Shown here piece by piece: positions 8,077 through 15,579 of a stretch of 20,203 nt of DNA. Origin of the DNA: JACVRW01 sp036519295 (lineage in GTDB: Bacteria; Actinomycetota; Thermoleophilia; Solirubrobacterales; Thermoleophilaceae). The stretch covers positions 1 to 20,203 of the forward strand of contig DATDLN010000135.1 of assembly GCA_036519295.1 (NCBI GenBank). Direction: 5' to 3'. The notes beneath the pieces were generated by a model that made no database searches, was not told the DNA's origin, and saw only the letters and a list, made by a program, of their open reading frames with translations. The position numbers and the translations under genes are program-made. Every line of letters starts with the position of its first letter. The stretch's first letter is position 1.

Positions 8077-9336
8077 ATGCGCTCCGCCAAGCACCTCGTC
8101 GTCGGCGCCGGCGTCCACGGGCTGTCGACCGCATGGCACCTCGCCCAGCAGGGAGAGGAGGTGCTCGTGGTCGACAAGGCGAGCGTCGCCTCCGGCGCCT
8201 CCGGCATCGCCTGCGGGGTGATCCGCAACAACTACGTGCAGCCCGCCATGTCGGAGCTGATGGCCGCCTGCGTGGAGATCTGGGAGTCGGACCCCGAGAC
8301 GTTCCACTACCACGGCTCGGGCTACCTCGCGCTCGGCGACGGCGCCCAGGAGGAGGACCTGACGACCGTCCACGAGCGCCACGAGCGGATCGGCTACGAG
8401 TCGGAGTTGTTCCTGGGCGAGGCGGAAGTGGAGGCGCACATGCGCGGGCTGTTCCCGGATTGGCGGGCGCCCGGGCTGACCGTCTGCCTGCACGAGCATC
8501 GAGGCGGCTTCGCGTTCAACCAGGATTCGATGCTGGGGCTCGCGGCCAAGGCCCGCGCTGCCGGCGCCGAGATCGCCGAGGGCGTCGAGGTCACGGGCTT
8601 CGAGCTGGACGGCTCCGCCGCGGTGACGCGCGTGGAGACCTCCGCCGGGCCGATCGAGGTCGAGCAGGTGGTGATCGCCGTGGGGCCCTGGATCGCGCGG
8701 CTCTGGGAGCTGCTCGGGCTGCCGCGCCGGCTCGAGGTTGCCGGCGAGGAACGTGAGATGTGGACCTACTGGTACCTCCAGGAGGGCGAGATCGAGGTCG
8801 ATCCGAGCGTCTTCGTCACGGCCGACGGCGGCCTTCCCCCGGTGCTCCACGTCGACAGCCATGCGCCCCTCCACGCCGACGACGGCGGCCTCGTCACCGG
8901 CGAGCAGTGGGGCATCTACGCGAAGCAGGACAGGCATAGCGTCCAGGGCGGCGCATCCCCGCTGCCGAAGGGGCACGAGTTCGAGCTCGACCCGTACCCG
9001 ACCGGCACGGTGGAGCCCGGGTTCCCGGACTTGTGGTGCGCGGCGCTCTCACACTGCTTGGGGCGCTTCGAGGGCGCCAGGCCGAAGTACCGCGACACCC
9101 GCTCGGGCGGGGTCGGCGCCTTCACGGTCGACAACTTCCCGGTGTTCGACTACATGCGACCGAACGTGTACGTGGCCGCGGACTCGAACCACGGCTACAA
9201 GATGATCGCGGTGGGCCGCGAGATCGCCCGCGTGCTCGTCGGCGAGCACTCTTCGCTCTTGCACCCGTTCCGTTACGAGCGCTTCGCGGCCGGCGACCTG
9301 ATGCCGGTCTCGAACAGCCCGTACCCCTGGAACTGA
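8077..9336 (+). CDS. SoxB-like FAD-dependent amine oxidoreductase (copy 1)
   Basis: This 419-aa flavoprotein belongs to the D-amino-acid oxidase/sarcosine oxidase beta-subunit (DAO) family. The dinucleotide-binding GAGVHG (10-15) ends at Asp33 in VVDK, GASGIACGVIRNNY follows at about 40-53, and the C-terminal FAD loop reads TVDNFPVFDYMRPNVYVAADSN and HGYKMIAVG. Family members oxidise secondary amines such as sarcosine, glycine derivatives or N-methylglutamate. With gmaS and mgsABC upstream, N-methylglutamate is the obvious candidate substrate, giving glutamate and formaldehyde; this is inference. It is a homologue of the next gene, and the two end in the near-identical SPYPWN and GPYPWT. An ATG seven bases after the upstream stop is used. 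Confidence 0.82.
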   Translation: MRSAKHLVVGAGVHGLSTAWHLAQQGEEVLVVDKASVASGASGIACGVIRNNYVQPAMSELMAACVEIWESDPETFHYHGSGYLALGDGAQEEDLTTVHERHERIGYESELFLGEAEVEAHMRGLFPDWRAPGLTVCLHEHRGGFAFNQDSMLGLAAKARAAGAEIAEGVEVTGFELDGSAAVTRVETSAGPIEVEQVVIAVGPWIARLWELLGLPRRLEVAGEEREMWTYWYLQEGEIEVDPSVFVTADGGLPPVLHVDSHAPLHADDGGLVTGEQWGIYAKQDRHSVQGGASPLPKGHEFELDPYPTGTVEPGFPDLWCAALSHCLGRFEGARPKYRDTRSGGVGAFTVDNFPVFDYMRPNVYVAADSNHGYKMIAVGREIARVLVGEHSSLLHPFRYERFAAGDLMPVSNSPYPWN

Positions 9337-10577
9337 TGCCCTCTCACATCGTCGTCGGCGGCGGTGTGAACGGCCTGTCGGTGGCTTGGGGGCTGGCGGA
9401 GCGCGGCGCTGACGTGCTCGTGCTCGACAAGGGGCGCCTCGGGGCCGGCGCATCGGGAATCGCCGGCGGGATCGTGCGCAACTACTATCGCTCGGAGGCG
9501 ATCACCGAGCTGGTGCGGCTTTCGGTGGAGCTGTTCGAGGAGGACCCCGACGCGTACGGCTTCCGCCAGGTGGGCTACATCGCCGCCGTCCCGCCCGCGC
9601 AGGTCGACGACCTGATCGCAATCCGCGAGCAGCACGAGCGGGCCGGCTACGAGTCGGAGCTGGTGGTGGGCGGCGAAGGCTGCCACGAGTACCTGTCCTG
9701 GAACTGGACGGACTGGGACGCGCCCGTCGAGGCCGTGCTGCACGAGCGCCGCGGTGGCTGGGCGGACTCCATGCAGACCGTTCGCCGTCTCGCCGAGCGG
9801 GCCCGGAGCGCCGGGGCCGAGATCCGGGAGGGCGTGGAGGTCGGCGCCTTCGAGCTGGGCGAGGGCGGCGTGGAGGCGCTGGTGACCAGCGACGGGCGCC
9901 TCCAGTGCGAGACGGTGGTGGTGGCGCCGGGGCCCTGGGTCGCGAGCGTGTGGAGCATGTTGGGCCTCGATCCTCGGCCCTTGGTTTCCTACTGGAAGGC
10001 GCAGGAGGGAGAGTTCGCTCTCGGCGGCGTCGGCCTCAGCGGCTCCGCCGGCAGCGAGGCGCCCGTAGTGCATCTCGACGAAGCCGGCCCGCTTCGCTCC
10101 GACCGCGACGATCGCGTGCTCGTGGAGGGGGCGTGGGGGATCTACTTCAGGATGGGCCGCACCGGCACGGGCATCACCGGCGGCGGCCTACCCGTGCTGC
10201 TCTCGAATCCCGAGCTGGATCCCTACGGCCCGGAGAACCCCGAGCATGCGGCGGAGGCCGGCTTCCCCGAGTTCTTCGTGTCCGGCCTCGCGACCGCGCT
10301 GCGGCGCTTCCGCGGCCGGGCCGACGACTGGAACGTGAGCGCCGCCGGCGGGATCGTCGCGCACACCCCCGACAATTACCCCGTGTGCGACTGGGCGCTT
10401 CCGAACGTCTACGCGATCGTCGACTCGGGACACGGCTTCAAGACGCTCGCGATCGGGCGGTTGGCGGCCGAAGACATCCTCGGCGACGGCGAGCCGCGCC
10501 TCGAGCCGTTCCGGCTAGGGCGCTTCACCGCCGGCGATCTCCATGCCGCCTCGAGCGGCCCGTATCCGTGGACCTGA
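9336..10577 (+). CDS. SoxB-like FAD-dependent amine oxidoreductase (copy 2)
   Basis: This 413-aa protein is a second DAO-family flavoprotein, paralogous to the preceding gene. It has GGGVNG at 8-13, Asp31 in LVLDK, ASGIAGGIVRNYY at about 39-51 and a C-terminal FAD motif TPDNYPVCDWALPNVYAIVDSGHG followed by FKTLAIGRLAAEDIL. The ATG overlaps the previous stop by one base (TGATG), which favours equal synthesis and perhaps a heterodimer. The two paralogues differ enough (for example VQPAMSEL against RSEAITEL after the FAD arm) to have distinct roles, such as two substrates or one catalytic and one structural chain. No SoxA, SoxD or SoxG subunit follows. Confidence 0.82.
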   Translation: MPSHIVVGGGVNGLSVAWGLAERGADVLVLDKGRLGAGASGIAGGIVRNYYRSEAITELVRLSVELFEEDPDAYGFRQVGYIAAVPPAQVDDLIAIREQHERAGYESELVVGGEGCHEYLSWNWTDWDAPVEAVLHERRGGWADSMQTVRRLAERARSAGAEIREGVEVGAFELGEGGVEALVTSDGRLQCETVVVAPGPWVASVWSMLGLDPRPLVSYWKAQEGEFALGGVGLSGSAGSEAPVVHLDEAGPLRSDRDDRVLVEGAWGIYFRMGRTGTGITGGGLPVLLSNPELDPYGPENPEHAAEAGFPEFFVSGLATALRRFRGRADDWNVSAAGGIVAHTPDNYPVCDWALPNVYAIVDSGHGFKTLAIGRLAAEDILGDGEPRLEPFRLGRFTAGDLHAASSGPYPWT

Positions 10578-10996
10578 GACCTCCCTGGCAGAAGGCCGCC
10601 GAGCGCGGGCGCGTGGGGCACGAGCAGCCCGGGTGGATCCTGCGCGGCCCGCCGATCTCGGTCACGTGCGAGTGCGGCGACAAGCGCGACCTGCGCTACG
10701 GAGAGGCCTGGCGCTGCGAGCGCTGCGGCAAGCGCTGGAACACCCAGCAGATCCCGGCCCAGCAGTACGACCTCATCCGCCGCACGCAGCTGCGCTTCCG
10801 CGTGCTACCCGTCGTCTACGGGCTGGTGGTGGCCGCCGCCGCCATCTTCTTCACGTTGACCGGCAACCTGTTCTCGGTCTTCGTGCTGCTTCCCCTGGCC
10901 ATGATGGCCTGGTTCATCTTCGTCCGCCCGGCGCACCGCAAGCGCTACCGGCGCGCGATAGCGGATCTCCCTCGCTGGGAGCTGCGGCCCGAATAG
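10568..10996 (+). CDS. zinc-ribbon protein with two membrane helices
   Basis: The protein has 142 aa. Its N-terminal part has a C-x-C...C-x2-C zinc-ribbon (Cys34, Cys36, Cys50, Cys53), followed by two hydrophobic helices at about 79-97 and 101-119 and a very basic tail (RPAHRKRYRR). I chose the GTG at 10568 because it overlaps the preceding stop by 10 nt and excludes an upstream segment that is merely a shadow of the FAD gene. The function is unknown. As last gene of the operon it might anchor or regulate the oxidoreductases at the membrane, but this is not shown by the sequence. It converges on the permease gene with a gap of 13 nt, too short for a clear terminator. Confidence 0.7.
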   Translation: MDLRPPWQKAAERGRVGHEQPGWILRGPPISVTCECGDKRDLRYGEAWRCERCGKRWNTQQIPAQQYDLIRRTQLRFRVLPVVYGLVVAAAAIFFTLTGNLFSVFVLLPLAMMAWFIFVRPAHRKRYRRAIADLPRWELRPE

Positions 10997-11009
10997 ACCG
11001 GCGCGGCGC

Positions 11010-12500
11010 CTACGTCACGGGAGCGGGCGTCGGGGCCACGACCTCCTCCGGAGGCACCTTAGGCGTCTCCTCGCGCAGCCGCAGCGGCTTCTTGTCCTGG
11101 ACCACCGTGCGGAAGATCCAGAGCAGCAGCGACACCGCGAGCACGATCAGGCCGACCCTCGTCTTGTCCCAGCCGTAGCCGTACGCGGTATCCAAGCCAA
11201 GGAAACCGCCCGAGTAGATGAACCCGCCGATGACGATGAACGCCAGGTTGACGAGGGCGAGCGCGCCGGCGATCGGCACCCAGATGGCTGACAGCCTGAT
11301 TGGTCTCGGCCAATCGGGGCGGTCTCTGCGCAACAGCACGAAGCCGCTGAGCGCGAACACGTGGGCCAGCATGTAGCCGAGGTTGCCCGCCGCGATGATC
11401 TCGATCGCTCCGGCGAAGTAAGTGATCAGGAACAGGTTCAGCAGCAGGTCGAGGGTCATCGCCCGGCCCGGGACGTTGAACTTGTTCAGTACGCCGAGCT
11501 CCTTGACCGTCATTCCGTCCTTCGAGATGCCGAACAGCGCACGCGAGCCGTCCATCGTCGCCGTGTTCATCGACAGGACGAGCCCGGCAATCAGACACAG
11601 CACCATCACGGTGCCGAGGGCATTGCCCACGATCTGGTCGAACGCAGTCGTGTAGAACGCGATGAACGTCGTGTCGTCGGCGATCGTTCCGGTTCCCAGC
11701 GTGCCGCCGATGCCGAGCGGCAGTAGCGCGTAGACGACCACCGAGAAGGCCGCCGAGGCGCGCAGCGCCTTCGGCGTGTCGCGTTCGGGGTCGTGGTACT
11801 CCGGCGCAAACGCCGCCACCGCCTCGAAGCCGTACGAGGACCAGCCCATGAAATAGAGCCAGGTGAGCGCCAGGCCGAGCCCTCCACCGGCGCCGATCTC
11901 CCACGTCATGTTGGAGCTCTCCCAATCGCCGGTGACGTAGGGCAGGAACATCAAGACGGCCGCCGGCAGCAGCAGCGCGCCGCCGGTGAGGTAGCCGAAC
12001 CACACCGCGGGGCGCACGCCGAGGACGTTGAACGCCCACACCAGCAGCATCGCGACCATTCCGAGCACGATCGCCAGATTCAGATCGAAGCCGGCGCCGG
12101 TTTCGGCCCAGGTGCTGTCGGAGAAGAACTCTGCCTGGATCAGCGTGCCCACCACGAGGCCGTTGACCGCCAGCACGCTCGACCAGGCGAACCAATAGCC
12201 GAACGTCGCGACGGGACCGACGAGCGTGAGGTACTTGCGCCAGGCCTCATGGGCGAACAGGGCGATCCCGCCGGGCTTGTCCTTGAACATCGTCGCCAGC
12301 TCGGCGTAGACGTTGTTCTGCAGGGCGCCGATGAGGACCGAGATCGTCCACAGCACGACCGCGCCGGTTGTACCCAGCACTCCGATCGAGGCGCCGAGCG
12401 CGGCGATCAGGAAGCCGGGGTTCGCGAGCGCGATGACGAAGCCGTCCCACCACGTCATCGCCTTGAGGAGCTGTCTCTCCTCAACTTCGGCCGACGCCAT
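11010..12500 (-). CDS. APC-superfamily amino acid/amine permease
   Basis: This 496-aa integral membrane protein has about twelve hydrophobic segments. Family marks are the start of TM1 (WWDGFVIALANPGFLIAALG, 17-36), GFEAVAAFAPEYHDPERDTPKAL (224-246, the TM6 region and following loop typical of amino acid-polyamine-organocation transporters) and SRALFGISKDGM (319-330). It should import an amino acid or amine by secondary transport across the inner membrane. The substrate cannot be read from sequence; the amine genes nearby and the shared operator suggest a methylated amine. The ATG at 12500 follows the purine-rich GGAGAGGGAGGG site; a longer in-frame start upstream would remove that site, so I rejected it. 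It is transcribed alone from a recognisable promoter. Confidence 0.88.
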   Translation of the reverse strand: MASAEVEERQLLKAMTWWDGFVIALANPGFLIAALGASIGVLGTTGAVVLWTISVLIGALQNNVYAELATMFKDKPGGIALFAHEAWRKYLTLVGPVATFGYWFAWSSVLAVNGLVVGTLIQAEFFSDSTWAETGAGFDLNLAIVLGMVAMLLVWAFNVLGVRPAVWFGYLTGGALLLPAAVLMFLPYVTGDWESSNMTWEIGAGGGLGLALTWLYFMGWSSYGFEAVAAFAPEYHDPERDTPKALRASAAFSVVVYALLPLGIGGTLGTGTIADDTTFIAFYTTAFDQIVGNALGTVMVLCLIAGLVLSMNTATMDGSRALFGISKDGMTVKELGVLNKFNVPGRAMTLDLLLNLFLITYFAGAIEIIAAGNLGYMLAHVFALSGFVLLRRDRPDWPRPIRLSAIWVPIAGALALVNLAFIVIGGFIYSGGFLGLDTAYGYGWDKTRVGLIVLAVSLLLWIFRTVVQDKKPLRLREETPKVPPEEVVAPTPAPVT

Positions 12501-12541
12501 AGACCCTCCCTCTCCTAAGTTGGACTCCCGGGGCCGCTCTC

Positions 12542-12555
12542 GTACCAATTGGTAC
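12542..12555. promoter_or_regulatory. perfect 14-bp operator palindrome before the permease
   Basis: GTACCAATTGGTAC is a perfect inverted repeat, and with flanks it matches 15 of 16 positions of the ideal site TGTACCAATTGGTACA. It lies 41-54 bases upstream of the permease ATG and just downstream of the predicted transcription start, where a bound protein would block transcription. Confidence 0.6.
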
Positions 12556-12570
12556 AGCGAGGCCTACGGT

Positions 12571-12599
12571 CTTCTACCACGGCGTTCGGACGCCGTCAA
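12571..12599 (-). promoter_or_regulatory. predicted sigma-70-type promoter of the permease
   Basis: On the minus strand TTGACG (12599-12594) and TAGAAG (12576-12571) are spaced by exactly 17 bases, close to the TTGACA-N17-TATAAT consensus. Transcription would start near 12564, placing the operator palindrome at roughly +9 to +23. Confidence 0.45.
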
Positions 12600-12829
12600 C
12601 CGGGTACCGCGCGAACTGCCGACCCCCCCGGCGTCGAGCGCCGAGAGGCGGCTCGATTGTGCCTGCTTGCGCACTGCTCGCCTAGGGCCGCTCCGGCCGC
12701 AGATCCGGGGCCGTGTGCCAAGCCGATTACGACCCGCAGCGCCTGTAACGCGGCCGCGGGCGCCACCCCGAACGAGCGGGCCGGGTTCTGCGCCTTGCGG
12801 GCCTCGATCCAGTAGCCCGCCGACAGCAT
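12596..12829 (-). pseudogene. possible gene remnant or small ORF
   Basis: The frame begins MLSAGYWIEARKAQNPARSF and continues GVAPAAALQALRVVIGLAHG, with balanced composition and gene-like codons, unlike GC-rich non-coding frames nearby. It then degenerates to Arg/Ser/Ala-rich sequence, and an in-frame stop lies shortly upstream of the first Met. The GGAG touching the ATG is too close to serve as a ribosome site. I recognise no family. It could be the surviving fragment of a decayed gene, or chance. Confidence 0.2.
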
Positions 12830-13091
12830 CTCCTGCGGCCACGGGCGTCAGGTCCACTGCCGTCCTGGACCGAGACTCGCCGCATCAACGGGAGCGAGCC
12901 TATGACAGGTAACACTTAGGCGAGCTTTCAGCGCCACGAGCTCGCCGCCGGACGCCCGGCCATCGGCGGGGCCCCCGACCCCTACCGTGACGCTCCAACG
13001 AAAGCTCAACAGTGCGGACCGAAGCGGCGGCGGTCCCCGTCTAGAAATCCTCTTGCAATCGCCGATCGATGAGTGTAACCTCCGCGCGCCT

Positions 13092-13115
13092 TCTCTGAAC
13101 AAATTTGTTTTGAGA
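13092..13115. repeat. inverted repeat, possible operator
   Basis: The perfect palindrome AACAAATTTGTT (13098-13109) is flanked by TCTC and GAGA arms, giving a 24-bp inverted repeat broken by two mismatched pairs. It is A/T-rich in a GC-rich background. It matches the 16-bp amine-locus palindrome only weakly (10 of 16), so it may serve a different regulator. It lies about 330 bases before the HAL-like gene. Confidence 0.35.
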
Positions 13116-13128
13116 GGAGCTGGGGGAA

Positions 13129-13227
13129 ATGCGAGCCATGGTGCGAAGGAGAGTGACTGTGGTCGTGCCGCAGGGCGCGACTCGCTACAGACGCCCCGGG
13201 GACCAGATTTTCGTCATGTCACGCTGA
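13129..13227 (+). CDS. possible 32-aa small ORF
   Basis: A purine-rich GGAGCTGGGGGAA immediately precedes this ATG. The product would be a 32-aa basic peptide starting MRAMVRRRVTVVVPQG. Its stop overlaps the ATG of a second mini-ORF (22 aa, 13227-13295) as TGATG, and the inverted repeat at 13092-13115 lies just upstream, which together mimic a small operon. No similarity is recognised. Chance is quite possible at this length. Confidence 0.2.
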   Translation: MRAMVRRRVTVVVPQGATRYRRPGDQIFVMSR

Positions 13228-13442
13228 TGGAGCCAAGCCTCGTAGCGGACGTGGGCCCGACGGTGCGGTGGGCGGCGCGGGGCGTGGCCCTCTAGCGCGT
13301 TCGCGTTCACAGAAACGACAGCGAAGCCGGGTAAACTGACTCCCGGCCCCCGCATTAGTCCCCGTGCGGTCGCATTCGCCATGGGACTCTCATGGGTTCC
13401 GGTAAATGACCCTGCGAGGTGCTGAACAGAGAGGCTTACAGG

Positions 13443-15518
13443 ATGCGTCGTTATCGTGTAAGAGGCACGGTCTTAAGCATTTGTGTGGCCGGTGCAGCGC
13501 TGCTTGCTTGCAACGTAAGTGTTGCGTCGGCGTATAACCCAATCATCCCAACGCAGGCGGACCAGACGATCGTTCTCAACGGTAAGAACCTGACGGTCGA
13601 CCGGCTGGTTTCGATTGCGCGCTACGGCGCGAAGGTTGAACTTTCACAGAATGGGCGCCAGCGCTCGCTAAACGCGTACTACCTGCTGCTTGAGGGGGCG
13701 CGTGAGAACGTCCCGATCTACTTCTTCAACCGAGGCACGGGGGCCGGGCGCCAGAACGCCATCTTCAGCGGCGACCCGCTTTCGACCGAGGTCACGTCGA
13801 CCTCGCCGATCTGCCCGCAGACGGGGGAGCGGTGCTCGAACCGAGACTTTCTGCTGCAGCGCCAGCTGGCGACGTTCCGGCGCGGCGCTCAGGGCGGTCT
13901 GGGCCCGGAGGTTAATGACGAAGAGATCGTGCGGGCGATGATGGCTGAGCGCGTCAACACGATGTCGTACGAGGCGGCCACGCCGCAAGTCACGCAGATG
14001 CTGATCGACCTGCTCAACAAGCGCGTCACGCCGGTCGTCCAGTCGCGCGGCTCACCGGGCGAGGGTGACCTGCCGCAGATGGGCAACGTTGAGGCGACCA
14101 TGGTGGGCAGCGGGCAGGCCTACTACCAAGGCGAGAAGATGTCGGCGCTCGAGGCGCTCGCGCGGGCGGGGCTGCAGCCGCTGCAGGACCAGCCGGGGCA
14201 GTTCGAGGCGCCGGGGGCGCCGTTCGCCGCCGATGATGCCGCGGTCGTGAGCACCAACGCATTCACGGTCGGCCAGGCAGCTTTGCTGCTCTACGACGCG
14301 CAGCGGATGCTGAATTGGCAGGACCTGATCTACGCGATGGAGCTCAACGGGATGAACTCGAGCGTCACCCCGATCTCGGCGCCCGTGCAGGCGAGTCGGC
14401 CCTTCAAGTGGATCAACGCCGAGGCGGCGCGGGTAATGGACATGATCAAGGGCAGCTACCTGTTCGAGCTAGACCAGTTGTCGGACACGGGCGTGCCGTT
14501 GCGGATCATTCAGGATCCCGAGAGCCTGCGGGCGCTCAGCCAGCGCATCGGCTCGGCATGGCAGGCTTGGGACGAGCTGCGGCGGGACGCGCTGACCCAG
14601 CTGAACTCCTCCGACCACAACCCTGCAGTGACGCCAGGCTGGTCGCCAGAGTCGTCGCCGGAGCTGGGCACGCCCTGGTTCTTGCAGTACTTCGTCAAGG
14701 GCGGCCCGAACAACGATCGATGCGTCGGTCCCGGCGTGGGCGGCACGGGGTGCGAGCACGGTTACATCCTCTCGAACGCAAACTGGGATCCGTACCCGAT
14801 CGACAACGAGATCGAGGCGCTGACGAACGCGTTCGCCAACGTTGCCGTCAACAACGACATGGTGCCGCTGCGATTCACGAACACGTTCTTCACCGTGATC
14901 GCGCCGAACGATCCCAGCTTGCCGGCGGACCAGCTGACCAACTCGGCGCCAGGAGCGGCGGACTACACGCTCGCGGACTTGATGGTTGAGATCCAGACGC
15001 TGCAAAACCCCGTTCCGGCGCAGGGCAACTCGATCGTTTCCAACGTCGAGGACCTCCAGGCCGCGGGCCGGATCAAGGTCGCCAAGGCGCGGCTGATGGT
15101 GGACAACCTGACGTGGCTACTCGGCCAGGACCTGCTGACTGCGACGAGGTGGATGAACATCCGCCAGATCCAAGGGGAGGCGCTGAATTTGCCGCGCAGC
15201 TTCGGCGCCGCACCCACCGCCGCATGGCAGGCGTTCCGCCAAGTGGTGCCATGGCAGGCAGCGGTGCGCCCGGACATCCCGCCCGGGACGCTCGCCTACA
15301 GTTTCCTGCAGGCGAACCCGGCATCGCTGTTCTACCCGCCCGCGGCAAACCCGCCCGCCACGGCCGCCAAGCGCACGCGCATCTCCAAGCGCAAGCTGAA
15401 GGTCGCAGTGAGCGGGGCGAAGTACAGGACCACGCAGTTCCGGTTCGGCCAAGCGCGGGCCCTGCACCGATTCCTGCGCAGGCAGGTGCTCCAGGCTCGC
15501 ACAGCCAAACGCGACTGA
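13443..15518 (+). CDS. exported HAL/PAL-family protein lacking the MIO triad
   Basis: The 691-aa protein clearly belongs to the aromatic amino acid ammonia-lyase (HAL/PAL) family: LNGKNLTVDRLVSIARYG (45-62), IYFFNRGTG (92-100, cf. VYGVNTGFG), LLNKRVTPVVQSRGS (190-204), VGSGQAYYQGEKM (221-233), QDPESLR (357-363) and SNVEDL (533-538, cf. ANQEDH). Catalytic positions are altered. GSVGASGDL of active lyases reads GSPGEGDL (203-210), so the Ala-Ser-Gly that cyclises to MIO is gone. The QDPYSLR Tyr is Glu360, and the NGT site reads STN (270-272). Only the Tyr loop (Tyr93) and Arg363 remain. The N-terminus is an export signal, with either the LLAC lipobox (Cys23) or ASA cleavage before Tyr31. The last 50 residues are strongly basic. 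It is longer than HAL (about 510 aa). ATG 13443 follows AGAGAGG; a GTG at 13419 is less likely. Confidence 0.8.
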   Translation: MRRYRVRGTVLSICVAGAALLACNVSVASAYNPIIPTQADQTIVLNGKNLTVDRLVSIARYGAKVELSQNGRQRSLNAYYLLLEGARENVPIYFFNRGTGAGRQNAIFSGDPLSTEVTSTSPICPQTGERCSNRDFLLQRQLATFRRGAQGGLGPEVNDEEIVRAMMAERVNTMSYEAATPQVTQMLIDLLNKRVTPVVQSRGSPGEGDLPQMGNVEATMVGSGQAYYQGEKMSALEALARAGLQPLQDQPGQFEAPGAPFAADDAAVVSTNAFTVGQAALLLYDAQRMLNWQDLIYAMELNGMNSSVTPISAPVQASRPFKWINAEAARVMDMIKGSYLFELDQLSDTGVPLRIIQDPESLRALSQRIGSAWQAWDELRRDALTQLNSSDHNPAVTPGWSPESSPELGTPWFLQYFVKGGPNNDRCVGPGVGGTGCEHGYILSNANWDPYPIDNEIEALTNAFANVAVNNDMVPLRFTNTFFTVIAPNDPSLPADQLTNSAPGAADYTLADLMVEIQTLQNPVPAQGNSIVSNVEDLQAAGRIKVAKARLMVDNLTWLLGQDLLTATRWMNIRQIQGEALNLPRSFGAAPTAAWQAFRQVVPWQAAVRPDIPPGTLAYSFLQANPASLFYPPAANPPATAAKRTRISKRKLKVAVSGAKYRTTQFRFGQARALHRFLRRQVLQARTAKRD

Positions 15519-15550
15519 GCGGACCGGAGCCCGAAACACCGCACAAGCAC

Positions 15551-15579
15551 GCGGCCCCCGGCGGAGAGCCGGGGGCCGC
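15551..15579 (+). terminator. strong hairpin, probable transcription terminator
   Basis: GCGGCCCCCGGC and GCCGGGGGCCGC form a perfect 12-bp stem with a GGAGA loop, 32 bases after the HAL-like stop codon. There is no U-tract, as is common in actinobacterial terminators, so termination is inferred from position and stability. Confidence 0.65.

Larger units (their letters stand above)
12501..13442. other. long intergenic region between permease and HAL-like gene
   Basis: Some 940 bases separate two divergent genes. The region holds the permease promoter and operator (12542-12599), a possible gene remnant on - (12596-12829), a long inverted repeat (13092-13115) and two tiny overlapping ORFs (13129-13295), each listed separately. 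From about 12830 to 13090 and from 13296 to 13442 I see nothing convincing apart from the AGAGAGG ribosome site (13428-13434) of the HAL-like gene. Confidence 0.5.

Noticed and set aside
7849..8976. 375-aa open frame on - across the unknown gene and the first FAD gene
   Set aside because: It spans two genes on the opposite strand and shows only low-complexity shadow composition.
10997..11009. Bidirectional terminator between the zinc-ribbon gene and the permease
   Set aside because: Only 13 bases separate the convergent genes; GGCGCGGCGCC is too tight to form a normal hairpin.
11285..11312. Inverted repeat GATTGG...CCAATC inside the permease gene
   Set aside because: It lies in coding sequence, has a different spacing from the operator palindrome and is short enough to be chance.
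12987..13295. 102-aa open frame on + before the HAL-like gene
   Set aside because: It has no ribosome site and no domain-like sequence, and it runs through the inverted repeat at 13092-13115.
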